Source: Oceanobacillus sojae
Lineage (GTDB): Bacteria; Bacillota; Bacilli; Bacillales; Amphibacillaceae
DNA: 64,000 nucleotides
Assembly (NCBI RefSeq): GCF_007991515.1
Contig: NZ_BJYM01000002.1
Span: 186,001-250,000, forward strand
Reading direction: 5' to 3'
Positions 44,448 through 53,108 of this stretch are shown here, one piece after another; the stretch's first letter is position 1, and the number at the start of each line of letters is the position of its first letter. The notes under the pieces were generated by a model, which worked only from the letters and a program-made list of their open reading frames with translations, was not told the origin of the DNA and made no database searches. Both the position numbers and the translations under genes were made by a program.

Positions 44448-44896
44448 ATTTAAACACTCCTCCAGGAATAATGCCTATTATTTATATCATCAGGCTAATA
44501 GTTCGCGTGCACCCTCTAATAGATGCATTCGAACATAGCTGATGGCTTGGATGACAGGAACTCTCCTCAAACAGGTCCCCGAATTCCTTCGTTTACTACC
44601 TGTTTGGCGACTGACATCATTACATTCAAATAGGTTATACCTCAATTTATGAAAAAACTAATAGACGGTACATGATAGTCGTTTAAATAAAGGTAAAAGA
44701 GGCAATTGCTGCGAGTCCAAATGTGTTGTCTTTTTGGATGAAGTATTACAAGGAGCTGCAAATACTGCACAAAACGACCAGTCATTAAAAAATGCCAAAC
44801 CATAACAAATATCAATTAGTAAGATTAACAAGACTATCAAACTTCAGAGATTTTATAATGAATCAGCTTTCTTTTCTTAAAGTAGAAGTCCTACAA
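44448..44896. other. Intergenic region with possible coding relic
   Basis: 449 bases. A plus-strand frame of about 45 codons ending at a TAA near 44807 encodes a cysteine-rich stretch (KRGNCCESKCVVFLDEVLQG) but has no start codon and an upstream stop. It could be a scrap of a cysteine-rich coat protein gene, though I cannot confirm this. The block 44500-44640 is more GC-rich than its surroundings. No promoter or RNA identified. Confidence 0.3.
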
Positions 44897-45730
44897 TCAG
44901 TCACATCGCGATAAAATTTGCGAATCAGTTTCACGCTTCACTAAAAACCAGCCATTTTTCAAATTTTCCCGATTATAATAAAAGCGCTCATGATCCTTAT
45001 ACCGCAACATTGTTCCGCCGGCAGCTTCAACAATCGCCTGGCCTGCTGCTGTGTCCCATTCCATTGTCGGAGCATAGCGCGGATAGTAATCGGCTTTTCC
45101 TTCTGCCACAAGACAGAACTTCAGAGAGCTTCCGGCGGATATTACATCGACCGTATGGTGATTGCGAAGTTCTTCAATAAATACTTTCGTTTCTTCTGAC
45201 ATATGAGATCGGCTCGCAATTACATTTACACTGTTGCCCGCATCAGCAATCGGCAGCTGCACACTTTGTTCAATCAGTGCTTTATCATCAGCTGGATCTG
45301 CATATGATGCTGCATCTAATTTAAATGCTCCCAGACCGGACTGTCCGAAATAAAACACATCAAGCGCTGGTGCATAAATGACACCAACTACAGGATAGCC
45401 CTCTTCAACCAATGCGATATTCACTGTAAATTCTCCGTTTTTCCTGATGAATTCTTTTGTGCCGTCGAGTGGATCCACCAGGAAAAGCCTAGACCAATGT
45501 TGGCGTTGGGTATACGGAATTTCACTTCCTTCCTCACTTAAAATCGGAACCTCTTCAAACACACCTTGAAGCCGTTCGACAATGATTTGATGTGAACGTC
45601 GATCAGCTTCAGTCAGTAATGAACCGTCTGATTTCGTCTCAATTGAATAATCGTTATCATAAATATCCAGAATCTCCCGGCCCGCTTCCAGTGATATGTC
45701 CAGCATCGTTTTTAAACTCACATTAATCAT
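44897..45730 (-). CDS. cysQ: 3'(2'),5'-bisphosphate nucleotidase CysQ
   Basis: 277-residue magnesium phosphatase of the inositol-monophosphatase superfamily. The metal motif is [10 protein letters not shown] (85-94) with upstream acidic residues in LSEEGSEI, and the second motif is [16 protein letters not shown]. It hydrolyses PAP, the inhibitory by-product of sulfotransferases and PAPS reductase, to AMP. Last gene of the sat - SLC13 - cysC - cysQ operon. Its ATG overlaps the cysC stop by 8 bases, indicating coupled translation. Confidence 0.93.
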   Translation of the reverse strand: MINVSLKTMLDISLEAGREILDIYDNDYSIETKSDGSLLTEADRRSHQIIVERLQGVFEEVPILSEEGSEIPYTQRQHWSRLFLVDPLDGTKEFIRKNGEFTVNIALVEEGYPVVGVIYAPALDVFYFGQSGLGAFKLDAASYADPADDKALIEQSVQLPIADAGNSVNVIASRSHMSEETKVFIEELRNHHTVDVISAGSSLKFCLVAEGKADYYPRYAPTMEWDTAAGQAIVEAAGGTMLRYKDHERFYYNRENLKNGWFLVKRETDSQILSRCD

Positions 45731-46331
45731 TAATAAGGTACCCTTTCGTTTTCAAATAGGACATGATTGTCTGGACCGATTCCTCAACGCTCTTTTGATC
45801 AGTATTCACTGTAATTTCCGGGTTCACCGGTGCTTCATATGGTGCATCAATTCCAGTAAATCCTGTAATCTCACCAGCACGTACTTTTTTATAGAGCCCT
45901 TTTGGATCACGTGATTTACATGTCTCTATACTTGCATCTACAAATACCTCAATAAATTCACCGCTTTCCATCATTTTACGTATCTCATCACGATCGGCAC
46001 AGTACGGTGAGATGAAGGCTGCCAATGTAAGCAGACCGGCTTCTACCATCAGCTTGGATACTTCTCCGATACGGCGGATATTTTCTTTACGGTCATCCGG
46101 ACCAAAGCCAAGATCTTTATTCAAGCCGTGCCGGACGTTGTCTCCATCCAAATGGTAAGTCCGGATTCCCAACTGATGCAGTTCTTTTTCCAGCTCAACT
46201 GAAATAGTAGATTTGCCCGAACCGGACAGTCCGGTAAACCACACCACAGCGCTCTTATGATTATTCAAATCCCTCCTCTGCTCTTTCGCTACTTTCGAGT
46301 AATGCCATTTAATATTTTCTGGCTCATCCAT
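45723..46331 (-). CDS. cysC: Adenylylsulfate (APS) kinase
   Basis: 202 residues with P-loop GLSGSGKST (34-42), [15 protein letters not shown], the lid-type [15 protein letters not shown] and [11 protein letters not shown]. It phosphorylates APS to PAPS. Full length for the family. 12 bases after the permease gene and 8 bases overlapping cysQ. Confidence 0.95.
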   Translation of the reverse strand: MDEPENIKWHYSKVAKEQRRDLNNHKSAVVWFTGLSGSGKSTISVELEKELHQLGIRTYHLDGDNVRHGLNKDLGFGPDDRKENIRRIGEVSKLMVEAGLLTLAAFISPYCADRDEIRKMMESGEFIEVFVDASIETCKSRDPKGLYKKVRAGEITGFTGIDAPYEAPVNPEITVNTDQKSVEESVQTIMSYLKTKGYLIND

Positions 46332-46343
46332 AAATTTCCCCTC

Positions 46344-48122
46344 CTAAAACCATATATGATAGATAATCAAAACAGCCGTCACCATTACTATTAGACTCAG
46401 CGGAAGACCTACTTTTACATAATCTATAAACCTGTAGCCGCCAGGTCCATATACAATTAAGTTTGTCTGGTAACCAATTGGTGTAATAAAGCTTGCTGAA
46501 GCGGCTATTGCAATAAGGACAGCTATTCCCATTGGATCGACATGAAGTGTTTGTGCTATTTCAACTCCAAGCGGCAGTACTATAACAGCTGCTGTACTAT
46601 TGCTGAGAATCTCCGTAAATAAATTTGTCAAAAGATAAATCATAAACAAAATGGCTAGCAATCCTAACGGCTTACCAAAATTCAACAGCATATTTGCGCC
46701 CCATTCCGCCAGTCCCGTTTTTCTCATTGCTGTGCCTATTCCAAATGAACTGGCAATCAACAATAAAACGTTAAAATGAATATATTTCTTGGCATCTTGA
46801 GGTGTAATAATTTTCACAACCAAAAATACCAATACTGCGAGTGCCATCGCTTTAAACATACTGAGCCATCCAAGAGTAACTGTTCCAATCATGCCGAGCA
46901 GCATAATGATAGAAAACCAGCCTTTCTTCACACTCTGCTTCAGCGATGGCGGGATATCCAATGGTGACACGACAAAAAAATCATTTGACCGGTCATATTT
47001 TCCAATAAAATCGGTACCTGCTAAAAGCAATAATGAATCTCCAGGCTTCAAAACGATATCCCCAATCTTGCTCTTAATACGTTCGTTATTCCGGTGTACT
47101 GCAATGACGCCCGCATCATATCGTGAACGAAACCGCAACTGTTTAATTGACTTAGATAAAAGTGATGATTGATCTGATACAACAGCATCCACCAGATTGA
47201 TGGATCCATCCTTAAGATCATCAAGGCCAATAGTTGTTCCTGTTTCCAATTTCAGACCTTTCATCTTTTGCAAGTCAGCAATGGTTGAAATCAATCCGGT
47301 AAAAATCAGGCGGTCTCCACTTTGAATAACAGTTGTGGATCTGACCGGTGATATCCTCTCGTTTCCACGGATAATCTCAATCAAATAAAGTCCTTTCAAA
47401 TCACGGAGACCTGCTTGCTCAACACTTTTGCCAAGCTGCCCAAATTCTTCTGTCACCTGTATTTCAGCAATATATTCTTTAGGCTCTTCTTCCACTCTCT
47501 GACTGAAGCCTTTATTATCCGGCAGCAATTTATATCCGATAGTAAATAAATAAATGAGCCCGATTAAAGTGACAGGAATACCAACTGCAGTTAAAGTGAA
47601 TAATGAAAAACCCTCCAGCCCAAAGTCCAGCAGTAATCCATGAATAACGAGGTTCGTGGATGTCCCCATTAACGTGATCATTCCGCCTAAAATGGTGGCA
47701 TAAGATAATGGAATTAAGAATTTGGAAGGAGCAATTCCGCGATCTTCACACCATTTTTTAATAATTGGCGTAAGAGTCACAACAATCGGTGTATTATTCA
47801 AAAAAGCTGAAATTGCAGATGTAGGCACAAAGAATCGCATCATAGAACCTCTGGGCGATCGGCTGTTCTTCAGCCATTTGTTCATCATTTGATTAATCAA
47901 ACCGCTCTTCTGTACAACTCCTGCAACGATAAACAATAACGCAACTGTCAGCATCCCTTCATTGGAAAAACCACTCAATGCTTCATCAACTGTCAATATG
48001 CCAGAGAGCATCAAAATAATCAGCACTGAGAAAATAACCACGTCTGGCCGGGCAGCTTCGAGAATCAGAACAGCAAACATAGTCAGAAGTAAAATCAAAA
48101 CAAATATCATTTCCAACGTCAT
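46344..48122 (-). CDS. SLC13-family sodium/sulfate (anion) permease with RCK_C domains
   Basis: 592-residue DASS/SLC13 transporter. Membrane halves lie at about 1-190 and 390-592, with the paired substrate motifs SAFLNNTPIVV and LMGTSTNLVI and the C-terminal counterpart SNSTAAVIVLPLG. Two cytosolic RCK_C (TrkA-C-like) domains lie between the halves (about 205-375). Members of this subgroup import sulfate, which fits its place between sat and cysC. ATG follows AGAGGATCT. Confidence 0.88.
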   Translation of the reverse strand: MTLEMIFVLILLLTMFAVLILEAARPDVVIFSVLIILMLSGILTVDEALSGFSNEGMLTVALLFIVAGVVQKSGLINQMMNKWLKNSRSPRGSMMRFFVPTSAISAFLNNTPIVVTLTPIIKKWCEDRGIAPSKFLIPLSYATILGGMITLMGTSTNLVIHGLLLDFGLEGFSLFTLTAVGIPVTLIGLIYLFTIGYKLLPDNKGFSQRVEEEPKEYIAEIQVTEEFGQLGKSVEQAGLRDLKGLYLIEIIRGNERISPVRSTTVIQSGDRLIFTGLISTIADLQKMKGLKLETGTTIGLDDLKDGSINLVDAVVSDQSSLLSKSIKQLRFRSRYDAGVIAVHRNNERIKSKIGDIVLKPGDSLLLLAGTDFIGKYDRSNDFFVVSPLDIPPSLKQSVKKGWFSIIMLLGMIGTVTLGWLSMFKAMALAVLVFLVVKIITPQDAKKYIHFNVLLLIASSFGIGTAMRKTGLAEWGANMLLNFGKPLGLLAILFMIYLLTNLFTEILSNSTAAVIVLPLGVEIAQTLHVDPMGIAVLIAIAASASFITPIGYQTNLIVYGPGGYRFIDYVKVGLPLSLIVMVTAVLIIYHIWF

Positions 48123-48190
48123 AGGTTATCAGATCCTCTTTTAGTACATGTTCAAAAAGCAAAAGTACAACTCTTTTCGAACAGCATTTA

Positions 48191-49342
48191 TTATTTTTTC
48201 TTCATTCCTTTTATCAGTACATCGGCAACCTCCGGCCGTGAAAATTCTTTTGGAGGACGCTTACCGTTCCGAAGCATTTCACGCACCTTTGTGCCGCTTA
48301 AATGGACATGGTTTTCCTCCCCATGCGGACATGTTTTTGCGGACGCCATATTTTCACAGGATTTACAGTAAAACGCATGTTCAAATTTGAAAATTTGAAT
48401 GCCGAGTTCTTCTTCATATTGTCCAATCAGTTCTTGAGCATCGTACGTGCCATAATAATCCCCGACACCAGCATGATCACGCCCTACGATGAAATGGGTA
48501 CAGCCATAATTTTTGCGTACAATGGCATGCAGTATAGCTTCTTTCGGTCCTGCATAACGCATTGCTGCGGGATAAATGACGAGGCGAACACGATTTGTCA
48601 CATAGTAGTTTTTCAAAATTACTTCATAGCTTTCCATACGGACATCGGCAGGAATATCATCAGACTTTGTTTCACCAACAAGTGGATTCAACAGCAATCC
48701 ATCCACCGCCTCAAGAGCAGTCTTTTGAATGTGTTCATGAGCACGGTGAACAGGGTTGCGGGTCTGGAAACCGACGATGGTTTTCCAGTCTAAGTCTGCA
48801 AACATTTGCCGCGTTTCAGCCGGATCCATATAGTATGCTGCAAATGGATTATGATCCGGACGTCGAAGCAGTGTAACAGGTCCGCCAAGGTATATATTTC
48901 CTTTCTCATAAACTTTCTTCACACCAGGATGAGCTGCGTCATTTGTTCCATAGATATTTACCGCTTCCTTCTTTTTATCGTAATCATACTTTTCTTCCAT
49001 GGTGATTGTCCCATAAATAATACCGTCTGTTCCTCTAAGGGCAATTTGTTCACCAATATTAAGGTTTTTAGCCTGTTCTTCTGTTACCGGCAGTGTAATC
49101 GGTATACTCCAGATTGTGCCATCCGCAAGGCGTGTACGCTCAATAACATATTCGTAATCAGACCGGCCCATAAATCCTGTCAGCGGACTAAATCCTCCTA
49201 TTCCAATCAGTTCCAAATCAGAGAGCACCCAGGAATTCACAGATAGTGATGGAAGCTTTTCAGCATCCCTGATCGCTTCCTCTCTTTTCTTTCCAGTTAG
49301 TTCACGGCAGATTAATTTTCCGCCATATGGTTGATTAACCAT
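48191..49342 (-). CDS. sat: Sulfate adenylyltransferase
   Basis: 383 residues, close to B. subtilis Sat (382). ATP-binding motifs [15 protein letters not shown] and [12 protein letters not shown] are clear, and the C-terminal zinc-type cysteines are in [15 protein letters not shown]. Makes APS from sulfate and ATP. First gene of the operon, ATG with AGGAGG. No S-box riboswitch is present in the 160-base leader, and no cysH, cysJ or cysI accompanies it. Confidence 0.95.
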   Translation of the reverse strand: MVNQPYGGKLICRELTGKKREEAIRDAEKLPSLSVNSWVLSDLELIGIGGFSPLTGFMGRSDYEYVIERTRLADGTIWSIPITLPVTEEQAKNLNIGEQIALRGTDGIIYGTITMEEKYDYDKKKEAVNIYGTNDAAHPGVKKVYEKGNIYLGGPVTLLRRPDHNPFAAYYMDPAETRQMFADLDWKTIVGFQTRNPVHRAHEHIQKTALEAVDGLLLNPLVGETKSDDIPADVRMESYEVILKNYYVTNRVRLVIYPAAMRYAGPKEAILHAIVRKNYGCTHFIVGRDHAGVGDYYGTYDAQELIGQYEEELGIQIFKFEHAFYCKSCENMASAKTCPHGEENHVHLSGTKVREMLRNGKRPPKEFSRPEVADVLIKGMKKK

Positions 49343-49400
49343 AAAACAACCTCCTGATTTCAGTTTTCATGAAGTGATATATTGAACAGCTGCATAGGAA

Positions 49401-49418
49401 GGAACCACGCATGATTCC
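49401..49418. promoter_or_regulatory. Imperfect palindrome upstream of sat
   Basis: GGAACCACGCATGATTCC is an 18-bp inverted repeat in which the only mismatches are transition pairs. It lies in the sat leader about 60-75 bases before the start codon. A possible operator, weakly supported. Confidence 0.25.
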
Positions 49419-49460
49419 ATTTCATGTCATAAATGATTTTTATACGCGTTTCATAATAGA

Positions 49461-49486
49461 ATACCCCGGCTATCAAGCCAGGGTAT
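49461..49486. terminator. Hairpin between coat-protein genes and sat
   Basis: ATACCCCGGCT and AGCCAGGGTAT form an 11-bp stem with one mismatch and a 4-base loop, 16 bases beyond the stop at 49503. The T tract is on the plus strand, so its efficiency on minus-strand transcripts is uncertain. Confidence 0.55.
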
Positions 49487-49502
49487 CTTTTATCCTTCTT
49501 TT

Positions 49503-49715
49503 TTACGCTGCTACAGGAAAGCGGACAAAGTTGATAGCATCTACTGAAATATATATTTTGACATTGCCTCCGTAACCGCTTGATACATCAATAACCAGGG
49601 CCAGATCTGCAGTAACTGTTGAGAGGATACCTTCAATTAAATTATTATCTGTTGCTACTTCAACTCTTGAACCAATCCGGTTAGCCAGCTCCGCAGTAAA
49701 CTTTGCTGCAAACAT
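49503..49715 (-). CDS. Small DUF2642-like spore coat protein candidate
   Basis: 70 residues, one small beta-rich domain: FTAELANRIGSRVEVATDNN, IEGILSTVTADLALVIDVSS, VKIYISVDAINFVRF. The pattern (variant surface value, 'LIEGILSTV', 'YISVDAI') parallels the C-terminal half of its neighbour at 49729, which looks like a DUF2642 domain of the YuzF type found in Bacillus spore proteins. ATG follows AAAGGAGGAG. 13 bases after the larger gene. Confidence 0.6.
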   Translation of the reverse strand: MFAAKFTAELANRIGSRVEVATDNNLIEGILSTVTADLALVIDVSSGYGGNVKIYISVDAINFVRFPVAA

Positions 49716-49728
49716 TTAAACTCCTCCT

Positions 49729-50124
49729 TTACGAATTACTGACAAATTCAATTTTTTCAATTCGAACCAATACTTGTGAGCCAGAAGCTTCAATAATCAC
49801 AATATAGTCGTCCTGTACTGCAAGCAGTGTTCCGGATATTGTGTCAAAAGGAGTAGTGACCTGCACTTGTTCGTTTACTAAACTCAACAGGACCTCTCTA
49901 ATGGTCGTTGGTGTACCAGGAGTTCCTCCGCCTCCCCATTTACCTAAACTTAAATTTAAATTTTGACCGCCATCTAAACTGAATCCAGGTAAATTCAGAG
50001 AAAAATTATGACTTAGCGTGCTGTCATTATTCACACTATTGGCGTTGTTGGACGTAACTAAGTTTTGTGACATTTCGTTTAACAAATTCAATAGCTTTCT
50101 TTGACGATCTGTTAAATTAGCCAA
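49729..50124 (-). CDS. DUF2642-like spore coat protein candidate
   Basis: 131 residues from TTG at 50124, with AAAGGA upstream. Residues 1-75 are hydrophilic, Asn/Ser-rich, then Gly-rich (GKWGGGGTPGTPTT). Residues 80-131 are a small domain (VNEQVQVTTPFDTISGTLLA, DDYIVIIEASGSQVLVRI, EKIEFVS) matching the DUF2642 pattern of small spore proteins. Pair with the 70-residue gene downstream. Its presence beside the sulfate and glycan genes is the main hint that the locus concerns the spore surface. Confidence 0.65.
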   Translation of the reverse strand: MANLTDRQRKLLNLLNEMSQNLVTSNNANSVNNDSTLSHNFSLNLPGFSLDGGQNLNLSLGKWGGGGTPGTPTTIREVLLSLVNEQVQVTTPFDTISGTLLAVQDDYIVIIEASGSQVLVRIEKIEFVSNS

Positions 50125-50878
50125 GCTTGTTCATTCCTTTCCATGATGTTTTTTAAGGCCTTCTTTATTTAATTAGAAAACCCACAAAACAACTAAGAAA
50201 TTAACTGTACCTTATCAACAGCTAATTCTCTTGTCATTTATTCCTTTTAGAGCCCATACCCGGACTGGCGCAATCGCCTTCAAGGTACTTGCTGTGCAAG
50301 GAATCCGTTATTTGCGTATCCACGCATGGTATTTCGACGTATTCTGCAGATTTAATAATAATTCATTCCAAGTAAACTTATGAAAATTAGATCGACCCAC
50401 CTCGATATTGTGCTGCAGTGACATCATTTTGTACGTTATTACCCCAGTGTTTGTCCTAATATTTAGAGTCCTGATTGCTATAATAACTATCACATTTGTA
50501 ATGTTTTCAAGTCTCGATGCATTGTCATGAAAGCTTTTTCCTTCTTAATAATAAGATTTGTGTTTAGAGGAATAAACATTATCAGAAAAACGTCAACTTG
50601 AAGTTATAACTAACACTCCTTTCATTTAGATATAAAATAATTTATGCTTTTTTAATTAGTAAGATTGTACACATTCATTAAAATATCGTTTTCTTAAAAC
50701 AAAGGGCTGGACAAAAGTCATAAAAAAATAAAAAACAGTGACTTCGCACATTTTTAAGCGGGAAGATACTGTTTTTATGATATTTAAATATTTTTGTAAG
50801 ACTTTCCTTTAAGCATAAGATTTAAATAAAAGGAAATCACTAAGGTGGAATATCTATTCCTTAAGTGAGGTGATAGCA
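50125..50878. other. Long intergenic region with relic block and repeat
   Basis: 754 bases. Positions about 50234-50360 are GC-rich relative to the surroundings and hold a 40-codon minus-strand open frame without start (ending LHSKYLEGDCASPGMGSKRN), probably a relic. Positions 50701-50780 hold a terminator-like repeated element. The short minus-strand frame at 50308-50493 has no ribosome site and I do not count it as a gene. Confidence 0.4.
50701..50780. repeat. Short dispersed terminator-like element
   Basis: GGGCTGGACAAAAGTCATAA followed by A-rich sequence, then CAGTGACTTCGC, a loop, GCGGGAAGATACTG and T5. The order (CTGG(G)ACA block, A tract, xAGTGA arm, loop, inverse arm, T tract) is shared with minus-strand sequence around 43312-43380 and, in shorter form, with 19695-19752. 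No gene ends here, so it is not needed as a terminator. Confidence 0.45.
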
Positions 50879-51031
50879 ATGAAATTAAAAAAGTTAACTT
50901 TATGTGTAATTACTTTAATTATTTCTGCGGGTTTGTTATTCGGATGTGGTGCAGTACAAGATGAGCAGGAGCAAGACAAACCATTTGAAAATCCTCAACG
51001 AAACGATTGGGGCGGAAAAGGAAATCAATAA
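50879..51031 (+). CDS. Very small lipoprotein
   Basis: 50 residues: basic start MKLKKLTLC, hydrophobic helix, lipobox LLFGC (Cys23), and a short acidic/polar tail DEQEQDKPFENPQRNDWGGK. Ribosome site GTGAGGTGATAGC before the ATG. After signal-peptide removal only about 28 residues would remain on the membrane surface. The tail, with RNDWGGKGN, resembles that of short Bacillaceae lipoproteins of unknown role. It looks like a real gene despite its length because the ribosome site, signal peptide and lipobox are all in place. Confidence 0.7.
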   Translation: MKLKKLTLCVITLIISAGLLFGCGAVQDEQEQDKPFENPQRNDWGGKGNQ

Positions 51032-51416
51032 CCAGCCTCCATGAAGCCTTCATTTTAGATATGACAGCTTTACAAATCAGAGAATTCATCTATTTGCACT
51101 CTCTCGCCTGAATTGATTTTTTCATTAGCTGACGGTAATAGTCCATGTGATGTTAATACAACGATTCCTTCCCTCATCTAAAAGATTTGAAACAGCGATT
51201 GCTCACTTCTTCAAGATCGTTACATCGTGATAAATATTTTGGCAAAATGCTCCCGTATAATTAATGATTAAAACAATTTTACTGACACTTTCTAAATTTT
51301 TTGCTGATGTCTATTAATGTTAAAATACTGTTATTTGAGTCAATAAAAAGAGGAATTACTGAAAAACTGTGCTTCAAAGAAGGAAAGTTATTTTTGCCCT
51401 CCACTGTAAACAACTT
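51032..51416. other. Intergenic region downstream of the small lipoprotein
   Basis: 385 bases between converging genes. A 35-codon minus-strand frame at about 51068-51175 (MREGIVVLTSHGLLPSANEK...) reads like protein but has a stop directly before its ATG and no ribosome site, so I consider it a relic at best. No clear terminator hairpin. Confidence 0.3.
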
Positions 51417-52415
51417 TTAAGAATTAGTTGATTCTCCCCCGTCCACATGGAGCACTTGACCAGTAACATGTCTGGAATCATCTGATGCTAAATAAACAAA
51501 AGTCGGCGCAACTTCAAAAGGTTGAGCCATGCGATCAAATAAATTCCCTCCAGTCAAAGCATTTTCATCTGAAGAAAAACTTGCTGGAATAAGCGGTGTC
51601 CAAATTCGGCCGGGAGCAATGGCATTCACACGAATCTGGCGTTTGGCAATGTTCTTTGCTAAAGAGCGCGTCCATCCGACAATGGCTCCTTTTGTAGCTG
51701 CATAATCCATTAATAAAGGCTCTCCTGCATAAGTGACAACAGAGGACGTTCCGATAATAGAACTTCCCGCTTTTAAATGAGGCAGTGCTGCCCTCGTTGT
51801 ATAGAAATGTGAATATATATTCAATTTAAAGGTTTGATCAAATTGTTCATCTGTAATCTCAGTTACGTTATTTTGCTGGAATTGAATGCCAACATGGTTA
51901 CATAAAATATCCAATTTATTAAATTTATCAATTGTTTCCAAAACAATTTGTTCACACTGTTTTTTTTCACGGAGATCTCCCGGCAATAGTAAGCATTCCT
52001 GGCCAAGCTCCTCTATCCTTCTTTTTGTCCGATTGGCATCTTCGTGTTCATTTAAATAAGCAATTGCAACGTTAGCTCCTTCTTTTGCAAAAGCAATTGC
52101 CGCAGCAGCTCCCATTCCGCTGTCTCCACCGGTTATTAATGCAACTTTCTCCTTTAATTTTCCACTTCCTTTATAGTTTCGGTTCTCAATAATCGGTTTT
52201 GGCACCATTAATCTTTCGAGCCCCGGCTGAACGAGCTGTCTTTGCTCCGGTTGCGTAAGAGGTACCTCTTCATACTGGGTAATTTTGCCGTATATCGGGT
52301 AATACGGATAAGGAACTTCTATTTTATTTTCTTCAAACCATTTTTGATATACCCTAATTTGTTCCAATACTTCTTCAGATAACGATGGATTATGATCATT
52401 ATTTTGATTCTTCAT
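51417..52415 (-). CDS. SDR-family oxidoreductase, general-stress type (YhdF/YdaD-like)
   Basis: 332 residues. An N-terminal extension of about 85 residues ([37 protein letters not shown]) precedes the SDR core: [30 protein letters not shown], and Tyr-x3-Lys in [11 protein letters not shown]. This layout is that of B. subtilis GSP39/YhdF/YhxC proteins induced by stress. Substrate unknown. Start is ATG at 52415 behind GGGGAGGG; the ORF is open to 52481 without a ribosome site. Confidence 0.85.
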   Translation of the reverse strand: MKNQNNDHNPSLSEEVLEQIRVYQKWFEENKIEVPYPYYPIYGKITQYEEVPLTQPEQRQLVQPGLERLMVPKPIIENRNYKGSGKLKEKVALITGGDSGMGAAAAIAFAKEGANVAIAYLNEHEDANRTKRRIEELGQECLLLPGDLREKKQCEQIVLETIDKFNKLDILCNHVGIQFQQNNVTEITDEQFDQTFKLNIYSHFYTTRAALPHLKAGSSIIGTSSVVTYAGEPLLMDYAATKGAIVGWTRSLAKNIAKRQIRVNAIAPGRIWTPLIPASFSSDENALTGGNLFDRMAQPFEVAPTFVYLASDDSRHVTGQVLHVDGGESTNS

Positions 52416-52565
52416 AACGATTCTCCCTCCCCTTTCATAGACTATGATTAGGCTTTTGTATATGTGAAGCATAAGCATCATAAATGCCGTTGTAATGGTT
52501 TAAGATTGATTTACCATAGGCCTCTCCCTGAATGAAGCCCTGTTTTAATGAAAGGAGGTACTAAA

Positions 52566-52730
52566 TTGAAATTTGAATTTTATCCTCAGGTTAGACGTTT
52601 ATTAGAAAATAATGAAGAAGAGCTGGAAATGCATTATTTGAGTTACAGCTGGAATACACCAACAATTAAGATTAGACCGCCATATTACTCTGATCCTGTA
52701 TATGAGCCTTTTTATCCGGATATAGATTAA
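52566..52730 (+). CDS. Small protein of unknown function
   Basis: 54 residues from TTG at 52566 with AAAGGAGGTACTAAA directly upstream; the ATG at 52548 overlaps that site. Acidic and tyrosine/proline-rich (SYSWNTPTIKIRPPYYSDPV, then EPFYPDID). No membrane helix. I do not recognise it. The strong ribosome site and a following hairpin support it being expressed. Confidence 0.6.
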   Translation: MKFEFYPQVRRLLENNEEELEMHYLSYSWNTPTIKIRPPYYSDPVYEPFYPDID

Positions 52731-52779
52731 CCTTTCATACCGTCAGAAGCAATGAGTTAATGACCTAATATATTGAAAA

Positions 52780-52813
52780 AACCCGGGCTGCAATCAACAG
52801 TGCGTCTGGGCTT
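52780..52813 (+). terminator. Candidate terminator of the 54-residue gene
   Basis: AACCCGGGC (52780-52788) can pair with GTCTGGGCTT (52804-52813) using G-T pairs and one bulge; T-rich sequence follows. Rest of 52731-53108 (378 bases) holds only this and the stem at 52928-52972. Confidence 0.5.
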
Positions 52814-52927
52814 ATTTGTCTTTATTAAGCTATGTGTCCGTTTCAATTTGGTAACAATGAAAACATGCTATATAAAGAGCTTAATGAATGAACTGATCAG
52901 CTTGAAAAAACAGTTTATTCAAAAGTA

Positions 52928-52972
52928 AAATGGTGTTACAAATCTGAATTCTGACTATGCGTAACACCATTT
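52928..52972. terminator. Candidate terminator downstream of the YetF-type gene
   Basis: AAATGGTGTTAC (52928-52939) and GTAACACCATTT (52961-52972) form a perfect 12-bp stem with a 21-base loop. T-rich on both outer sides. It lies 137 bases beyond the YetF-type stop codon. Confidence 0.55.
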
Positions 52973-53108
52973 ATTCTTTGTCTCTTCATCATGGATAAAT
53001 TATCCAAAATCCGCTGTCATAAAGCAAGCTGATTGGAGTGAGGTTAGAAGAACATAACCAGATCAGCAAATATCCCGGCAACAAAATCTGAATAAAATCC
53101 TGCTTCTA

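Noticed and set aside
44690..44807. Cys-rich plus-strand frame (RGNCCESKCVVFLDEVLQ) as a coat-protein gene
   Set aside because: No start codon, upstream stop, and only faint resemblance to CotY/CotZ-type proteins; recorded as a possible relic only.
49343..49502. S-box (SAM) riboswitch or T-box upstream of sat
   Set aside because: None of the conserved core motifs are present in the leader; only an imperfect palindrome and a hairpin.
50308..50493. 61-codon minus-strand ORF in the gap upstream of the coat-protein genes
   Set aside because: No ribosome site, no recognisable domain, and it overlaps the relic block in another frame; chance open frame.
51068..51175. 35-codon minus-strand frame as a small gene
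   Set aside because: Stop codon immediately before the ATG and no ribosome site; no known similarity.
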